DNA of 7,235 bases from DAIRET01 sp036795455 (GTDB lineage Bacteria; Bacteroidota; Ignavibacteria; Ignavibacteriales; Ignavibacteriaceae). The notes beneath the pieces are model-generated. The model did not search any database, was not told where the DNA came from, and worked only from the letters and a program-made list of their open reading frames with translations. The position numbers and the translations under genes were made by a program. The stretch covers positions 1-7,235 of the forward strand of contig DAIRET010000152.1 of the NCBI GenBank assembly GCA_036795455.1, given 5' to 3'. Shown here one piece after another: positions 1 to 4,967 of the stretch (position 1 is its first letter; every line of letters starts with the position of its first letter).

Positions 1-218
1 ATAGTCAAATTAGGAAATGCAACCGAAGCCGAGAAGAATTCCCCGGTAAGATAAACATTTCCTTCCAGGTCAACAGTAACAGAGTAAGCGGCATCCCTTG
101 CAGTTCCGCCTCCTTTTATACTCCAATCAAAATCTGGCACTATCTGCGAATAATGAAACGGAGTTAAGAAAAAAAGTAAAGCAATAATAAGCTTTATGGA
201 ATTAGTAACTATTCTCAT
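1..218 (-). CDS. Secreted SBBP-repeat (beta-propeller) protein, N-terminal part only; cut by the window edge
   Basis: This open frame starts at an ATG (216-218) and is still open at base 1, giving 72 residues and an incomplete codon. Residues 1-24 form a clear Sec signal peptide: basic residues R2 and K9, a hydrophobic core IIALLFFL, and a likely cut at YS|Q before Q25. Residues about 36-68 (GGGTARDAAYSVTVDLEGNVYLTGEF) match the SBBP/beta-propeller repeat pattern 'GG...D.a.si.vD..GNvYvTG'. Such repeats form blades in extracellular or surface proteins that usually have many copies and often a T9SS tail; neither can be seen here because the gene continues off the edge. The start is supported by a strong AAGGAGG five bases upstream. 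It lies 60 bases downstream of the M16 peptidase gene on the same strand, with a hairpin between them. The molecular role is unknown. The domain call is fairly firm although only one repeat is visible. Confidence 0.8.
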   Translation of the reverse strand, partial: MRIVTNSIKLIIALLFFLTPFHYSQIVPDFDWSIKGGGTARDAAYSVTVDLEGNVYLTGEFFSASVAFPNLT

Positions 219-223
219 TTGAG

Positions 224-230
224 CCTCCTT
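224..230 (-). promoter_or_regulatory. Strong ribosome binding site for the SBBP-repeat gene
   Basis: On the minus strand the bases read AAGGAGG, a near-perfect Shine-Dalgarno core, followed by five bases (CTCAA) and the ATG at 218. It fixes the start of the partial gene. It is much stronger than the sites in front of either peptidase gene. Confidence 0.8.
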
Positions 231-247
231 AAATTAAGAATGAAATT

Positions 248-268
248 GCTGCCGGTATACCCGGCAGC
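248..268 (-). terminator. Hairpin after the M16 peptidase gene; weak terminator or intercistronic element
   Basis: A perfect 8-bp GC-rich stem (GCTGCCGG / CCGGCAGC) with a 5-base loop begins 10 bases after the M16 stop codon. On the minus strand it is followed by AATTTCATTCTTAATTT, which is T-rich but interrupted, so termination may be partial. Only 29 bases separate the hairpin from the next ATG, and the ribosome binding site takes up part of that. A full promoter does not fit there, so the hairpin may reduce expression of the downstream gene or stabilise an mRNA end rather than stop transcription fully. On the plus strand a short TTT follows, but no plus-strand gene ends here. Confidence 0.6.
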
Positions 269-278
269 TTTAATTGGA

Positions 279-3107
279 TTACAATTCGTTTTCAAAACCA
301 TTTAATTCATTTTCATCAATCGGACCATCAACAACGATATAAAACTTGTCAAGCGTGAAATACTTCTTTGCTATTCGTAAAACATCGTCTTTCGTAATCG
401 AAAGTATTCTATCAGCTTTTTTATCGAAATAATCGAACGGTTTGTTTTCTTTTATCATATCGAATACTCTCTGGGATACATCGTCTGTTGTTTCAACAAA
501 GAACGGTAGAAGTCCTGTCATTCTATTTTTGGCTGTTTGCAATTCTTCATCGGTAATACCGTTTTCGAGAAGTTTTCTAATCTCTTTGAATATGCCTCCG
601 ATTACTTTCTTTGTATTTTCTGGTCCTGTTTTAGTATTGAATTTCCAGTAACCGAAGTTATCCGATGTTGTCCATAATTCGCTTTTAATACCGTAAATCA
701 AACCTTGTTTGTCTCTTAGTTCAATACCAATACGCGAAGTTAAAGCACTTGCTGCAAGAATATAGTTTAATGCAGTAACAATCTCTGTTTCATCCGGGTC
801 GATATTATTGAAAGGAGAAAAACCGATATTAATTGTGCATTCGGTGTAATCCTTTTCCGGGAACACTTTTATTACTTTCTTATTTAAACCGCTAACAGGC
901 GGTGTAACTGGAATTTCGGTAACGCCTTCTGGATTCTCCCAATTTCCGAAATACTTATCAGCTAATTCCTTCATTTGTTCCGGAGCCATATCTCCAACCA
1001 TAAGAATAGTAAGATTCTTAGGATTGAAATATTTTTTATGAAGAGCAATCAGGTCATCCCGTTGAATACTTTTTATTGATTCTTCGGTACTGTTGTACTT
1101 TGTAATCGGGTGCCCTTCAAACAGGTGATTAAACATATCATAAAATGCTTTCATCCCGGTTTTTTTGAAACGGGTTTTTGCGGCTATAATATGACGCGGT
1201 TTTAATTTATCAATATCTTCCTGTCTTAAAGGTGGCAGAGTAACCATATCATACCCTATCGACATCATTTCATCAATGTTTTCAAGCAAAGAAAAACCCT
1301 GGAAATAAAACCCACGGTAACTTCCGCTAACCGAAAAAGAAAATGGAACGAAAGCCATCCTTTCCGAAATCTGATCATAGTTTAATTCTTTTGTTCCGCG
1401 GTTCATAACGTCTGTTAAGAAATTTGCAATTCCCGGTTTTTCTCCTTCAAGATTTTCAGGGATATAGCCTGTTTCGATAATCCCGACAATCGTTAATGCG
1501 GGAACCAGTCTATCCACAAGTGTATGAACAGTAACACCGTTTTTCAATTTCAATGTTTTAATCAAGGGTGCAATAGGTTTCGGTTTAATTACTTCATCCA
1601 GCGTATTTGCAGCAATTGCCTCAGTTAAAAGCAATGCTTCTGCCGGCGGTTGAAAATAAAACTTATCACCATCGAGATAAAAGTTCTCTGTATCATCCAT
1701 CTCTTCGCTGTCTGTATTTTTCTTTCCCGTCGGTTTTTCACCCATTTTAGGGAAAGTATAAGAAATTGTAACCTGGTGCGGATTGAAATAAGTATTCATT
1801 ACTTGTTTAATATCTTCTTTTGTTACTTCCAACATTCTTTTATCAAATTCAAAGAAAAAATCCCATCCGAAAAAAGTTTCATAACGGCTGATACGGCTGC
1901 CGATATCTGCATTTTTAGTATAGTTCGTAACCTGGTTAAATTTATATCTATTCTTTACTTTTTGAAGTTCATGATCTGTTACATCTTCATTTTGCATCTT
2001 TTTTATTTCTTCCCAGATAATAGCTTCAGCTCTATCAACACTACTGTCCGGTTTCAAAGAACAACTAATTGAGAATAGCGATGGGTCTTTGCTCATTCCG
2101 AATCCGCCTGCAACAGACGAAGCAAGCTGCATTTTTTCTACCATCAATTTATACAATCTTGCATCACGGCTTTTTTCGCATAAAATCATTCCTGCAATTC
2201 TTAAAGCTGCTGCATCCGGGTTTTCATAAGTCGGAACATGAAAAGACATACGTAAAGCAGGAGCGGTAATATCAGTATGATAAAGCGTTAAAGTTTTTCT
2301 GACTTTTTGCGGCTCCTGGAAAGCCCATATATCTTTTACTTCGGGTCCTCTTGGAATACTGCCGTAATACTTCTTCACAGTTTTAATAATTTCATCCGTC
2401 TCAAAATCGCCTATCAGTACAAGAAATGCGTTATTAGGCGTGTAATATGTTTTATAATATTCGAATGCTTCCTCCCTTGTCATATTACGCAAATCACTGG
2501 GCCAGCCAATAATAGGGTCGCGGTTCGGATGTGATGAATATGCAACTGCATTCAATTCTTCCCTAAGGATTCCCTGGGCAGAACTTTCGGAACGCATTCT
2601 TCTTTCCTGAATTATTACTTCCATTTCCGATTTGAATTCATCCGGGTCGAAAATTGCATTTTGCATTCTATCGGATTCAATATCGAAAGCAATCTCAATT
2701 TTATTTTTCGGCATATATTCGTAATAGCTTGTCATGTCATTTGCCGTAAAAGCATTGAAAACGCCTGAATTACTTGATATTGTTTTTGAGGCAACACCTT
2801 TACCATATTTCTTCGTTCCTTTAAACATTAAATGTTCTACTACGTGAGAAATACCGGTAATCCCGAGTTTTTCATTTCTACTACCAACTTTATAAGTAAG
2901 TTGATGGTAAATCAACGGAGCGATATGTCTTTCCATTGTTAAAACTGTCAGACCATTTTCCAATTGATGACGGTAAACTTTTCCTTCTTCATATTTTGTT
3001 TTTTCCGCTGCAAGTAGTGATACTTGTAAAACAGATAAAACAAACAGCATTACAGTATATTTTTTAATAAACCTACCACATATCATATTACTAATCATAA
3101 TCCTCAT
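279..3107 (-). CDS. Exported M16-family zinc metallopeptidase with two M16 halves (pitrilysin/insulinase-like, PqqL type)
   Basis: Predicted zinc endopeptidase that cleaves oligopeptides or small unfolded proteins inside a closed chamber, probably in the periplasm. The protein has 942 residues. Residues about 1-34 are a signal peptide (basic R12, K15, K16, then a hydrophobic stretch ending SLLAA); no lipobox is seen. The first half (about 45-455) has the inverted zinc motif HVVEH (H88, E91, H92) in the context 'GISHVVEHLMFKGT', with the third ligand probably E168 in VIIQERR, 76 residues after H92 as in the family. An acidic, charged linker (about 455-490) joins the second half (about 515-942). 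There the matching position reads NFLTD (562-566), so its zinc site is lost, but the LRDKQGLIYG segment keeps the family R/Y pair (R798, Y805). One active plus one inactive half is normal for single-chain M16 enzymes. ATG at 3107 is chosen because AAGGA lies nine bases upstream; Met4 or Met8 are possible alternatives. The gene follows the M28 gene by 12 bases. There is no T9SS tail. The substrate is unknown. Confidence 0.93.
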   Translation of the reverse strand: MRIMISNMICGRFIKKYTVMLFVLSVLQVSLLAAEKTKYEEGKVYRHQLENGLTVLTMERHIAPLIYHQLTYKVGSRNEKLGITGISHVVEHLMFKGTKKYGKGVASKTISSNSGVFNAFTANDMTSYYEYMPKNKIEIAFDIESDRMQNAIFDPDEFKSEMEVIIQERRMRSESSAQGILREELNAVAYSSHPNRDPIIGWPSDLRNMTREEAFEYYKTYYTPNNAFLVLIGDFETDEIIKTVKKYYGSIPRGPEVKDIWAFQEPQKVRKTLTLYHTDITAPALRMSFHVPTYENPDAAALRIAGMILCEKSRDARLYKLMVEKMQLASSVAGGFGMSKDPSLFSISCSLKPDSSVDRAEAIIWEEIKKMQNEDVTDHELQKVKNRYKFNQVTNYTKNADIGSRISRYETFFGWDFFFEFDKRMLEVTKEDIKQVMNTYFNPHQVTISYTFPKMGEKPTGKKNTDSEEMDDTENFYLDGDKFYFQPPAEALLLTEAIAANTLDEVIKPKPIAPLIKTLKLKNGVTVHTLVDRLVPALTIVGIIETGYIPENLEGEKPGIANFLTDVMNRGTKELNYDQISERMAFVPFSFSVSGSYRGFYFQGFSLLENIDEMMSIGYDMVTLPPLRQEDIDKLKPRHIIAAKTRFKKTGMKAFYDMFNHLFEGHPITKYNSTEESIKSIQRDDLIALHKKYFNPKNLTILMVGDMAPEQMKELADKYFGNWENPEGVTEIPVTPPVSGLNKKVIKVFPEKDYTECTINIGFSPFNNIDPDETEIVTALNYILAASALTSRIGIELRDKQGLIYGIKSELWTTSDNFGYWKFNTKTGPENTKKVIGGIFKEIRKLLENGITDEELQTAKNRMTGLLPFFVETTDDVSQRVFDMIKENKPFDYFDKKADRILSITKDDVLRIAKKYFTLDKFYIVVDGPIDENELNGFENEL

Positions 3108-3116
3108 TTTCGTTAT

Positions 3117-3121
3117 TCCTT
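3117..3121 (-). promoter_or_regulatory. Ribosome binding site of the M16 gene overlapping the M28 stop codon
   Basis: The minus strand reads TAAGGAATAACGAAA before the ATG at 3107. The TAA is the stop codon of the upstream M28 gene, and the AAGGA that overlaps it lies nine bases before the start. Ribosomes finishing M28 therefore end on the binding site for M16, which suggests coupled translation and supports a two-gene operon. Confidence 0.6.
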
Positions 3122-4898
3122 ATTCATCACTGTTTCTGAATTTCTTTTGTCTTTCCAATGAATCTTTAACAAGAACAATTTTTTCATCCATTGAAAGTTG
3201 TCTATAAGCCGGTGTATTATCGCTGTTAGCAATTATCCAGCCGGTTAAATATGCAAGTTTTGTTGCGTTTTTTACTTTTGAAAAATTGATTTTTTCAATA
3301 TCGTCTTCAGGTGTATGATAATCATCATGTAAACCAGCAAAGAAGAAAACAGCCGGGACTTCCTTTTTAATAAAAGGACCCTGGTCGCTTCCGAAAGTAA
3401 GTAAGCCTACGTTGTAAAGTAGTTCAAATCCAACTTCTTTGTTAGCTTCTTCAACAACGTCCTTCATTTCACTGCTGTAAAAAATTCCTCCTATCCAAAG
3501 AAGCTCATTTTCATTTCGCCCAATCATATCAAGGTTAATCATGGCAACAGTGTTTTCCATACTTCTAAATGGATTTTGGTAAGCATAATACCTTGAACCG
3601 AGCAGCCCGTTTTCTTCGGCAGTAAAAGCAATAAAGATAATACTTCTTTTCGGTTTGGTTTTAGAGAAAGCTTCTGCCAATTCAATTACACCCGCAGTAC
3701 CTGAAGCGTTATCGTCTGCGCCGTTATGAATTTGACCTGTATTTTTTTTGTCCATTGCACCGTAGTAACCTAAACCGACGTGATCGTAGTGCCCCCCGAT
3801 TACTATATATTCATCTTTGAGAACCGGGTCGCTTCCTTCAATATACCCAATCACATTTTGTACGGGTATCAACTCGTTTTGATATTTTATTTTAAACGAC
3901 ACCGAAGCATTAGCAACCTCGAAAGAATTGGATTTCAATTCTTTATCAATATTCTGCATTGTGTTCAAATACGATTTACCCGTATGTTTGAACAATTCAT
4001 TAACTACAGCGTCATCAACATAAATTATAGGAACCGATTCTTTTCTTTTTAATCCGGGCAGACCAAAATCAGATTTTGAAAAAGCGTTTGCATACCCGCT
4101 GTAATGAACCGGAAATGGTGGTAACCCGTTAAGCGGATTTTTTGCTACAAGAACGGCAACTGCACCTTTTTCAAATGCTGTTTCAGCTTTCTTTTTTACG
4201 CTTTTATAAACGAAACCTTTAACTTGATTAAATGGACTAGAAGAATCTTTTTCTTGCGGGTAACCGTCTATCATTACTACAATTTTATTTTTTATATTGA
4301 TTGGTTTTCCATTCGCGTCTAAATAATCACTGTAATTATTCTCTCCTTTTTCAATTCCGTATCCGAGAAAAACCACGTCGGCACAAACGGAGAGATTCGT
4401 TCCTTCCTTGTAATCAACTATAAAATCCTTTTTGAAATCGTAGCTTATACTTCTCGTTACATCATCTTTGCATATAGAAATAGATAAAGAGGAATTATCC
4501 TTATCAAATTTGCTATCAAGCATGTAGAACTTTTGGAAATACTTATCGTAAGGTGTTAATTCAACTTTAGGTGTTGCAAGCAATGAAGAATAGTTATCGC
4601 TATCCTCATGATTATCAACTGATTTTGCTTTGGGATTTCGGGGTTCAATGTAGGGTTTAAGCCCGAAGCTGCTAAACTTCTCTGCAATAAATTTAGCAGC
4701 TTCATCGTTTTCAAAATAACCCGCCGGACGCCCTTTCAAGCTATCGGATGCTAAGTAAGAAATTATAGCTTGAATGTCTATCTCATCTATATAGTCTATG
4801 CCTATCTCATATCCGGCGGGAATCTGCGAATAGGTCGTTGCAACGTAACAAACAATTACTATTGCAAGTGTTTTAACAAAACTTAAAAATTTGTTCAT
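3120..4898 (-). CDS. Exported M28-family zinc aminopeptidase/carboxypeptidase-like enzyme with PA-type insert
   Basis: Predicted two-zinc exopeptidase acting outside the cytoplasm; the family mostly removes N-terminal residues, but some members are carboxypeptidases or dipeptidases. The protein has 592 residues. Residues 1-24 are a signal peptide with likely cut YS|Q25; C17 is inside it and does not form a lipobox. Residues about 40-83 are the N-terminal helical part of the peptidase, 84-119 a polar insert, and about 170-340 a PA-like domain (KAETAFEKGAVAVLVAK is the typical core). The peptidase core (about 345-555) keeps the whole active site: H370 and D372 in GGHYDH, bridging D396 in GADDNASG, catalytic E428 and ligand E429 in TAEEN, D457 in NLDMIG, and H528 in DYHTPEDD. 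The mature protein has just two cysteines (C143, C172), which could form a disulphide. No clear Shine-Dalgarno precedes ATG 4898, but the signal peptide begins right there and no other start is close. It is first of the M28-M16 pair. No T9SS tail. Exact specificity cannot be read from the sequence. Confidence 0.93.
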   Translation of the reverse strand: MNKFLSFVKTLAIVIVCYVATTYSQIPAGYEIGIDYIDEIDIQAIISYLASDSLKGRPAGYFENDEAAKFIAEKFSSFGLKPYIEPRNPKAKSVDNHEDSDNYSSLLATPKVELTPYDKYFQKFYMLDSKFDKDNSSLSISICKDDVTRSISYDFKKDFIVDYKEGTNLSVCADVVFLGYGIEKGENNYSDYLDANGKPINIKNKIVVMIDGYPQEKDSSSPFNQVKGFVYKSVKKKAETAFEKGAVAVLVAKNPLNGLPPFPVHYSGYANAFSKSDFGLPGLKRKESVPIIYVDDAVVNELFKHTGKSYLNTMQNIDKELKSNSFEVANASVSFKIKYQNELIPVQNVIGYIEGSDPVLKDEYIVIGGHYDHVGLGYYGAMDKKNTGQIHNGADDNASGTAGVIELAEAFSKTKPKRSIIFIAFTAEENGLLGSRYYAYQNPFRSMENTVAMINLDMIGRNENELLWIGGIFYSSEMKDVVEEANKEVGFELLYNVGLLTFGSDQGPFIKKEVPAVFFFAGLHDDYHTPEDDIEKINFSKVKNATKLAYLTGWIIANSDNTPAYRQLSMDEKIVLVKDSLERQKKFRNSDE

Positions 4899-4929
4899 CT
4901 AAATCTAAATACTTTCTTGAAAAAAACAA

Positions 4930-4960
4930 ATACCCGGCATATTTTTTTTATACCGGGTAT
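4930..4960 (-). terminator. Rho-independent terminator after the T9SS propeller gene
   Basis: A perfect 8-bp stem (ATACCCGG / CCGGGTAT) is extended by three further A-T pairs beyond one mismatch and closed by an A-rich loop (T-rich on the plus strand). On the minus strand it begins seven bases after the stop codon of the propeller gene and is followed by TTTGTTTTTTT, a good T-tract. On the plus strand it is followed by AAAAAAA, so it acts only in the minus direction. The next gene (M28) begins 31 bases beyond it. Confidence 0.8.
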
Positions 4961-4967
4961 AAAAAAA

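Noticed and set aside
1650..2072. Plus-strand open frame of 140 codons, rich in hydrophobic residues
   Set aside because: It lies wholly inside the well-supported M16 gene on the other strand, shows no family motif, and its Phe/Ile-rich make-up is what the reverse strand of AT-rich Lys/Glu-rich coding DNA gives.
442..2534. Other small plus-strand open frames at 442-651, 2069-2269 and 2307-2534
   Set aside because: All are antisense to the M16 gene and have no motifs or gene-like context.
3780..4052. Plus-strand open frame of 90 codons
   Set aside because: It is antisense to the M28 peptidase core, including the zinc-site codons, and has no recognisable domain or ribosome binding site.
4842..4898. 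Lipoprotein signal at C17 of the M28 enzyme
   Set aside because: The residues before the Cys (IVIV) do not fit the lipobox, which needs Gly, Ala or Ser at -1, and a good signal peptidase I site follows at YS|Q.
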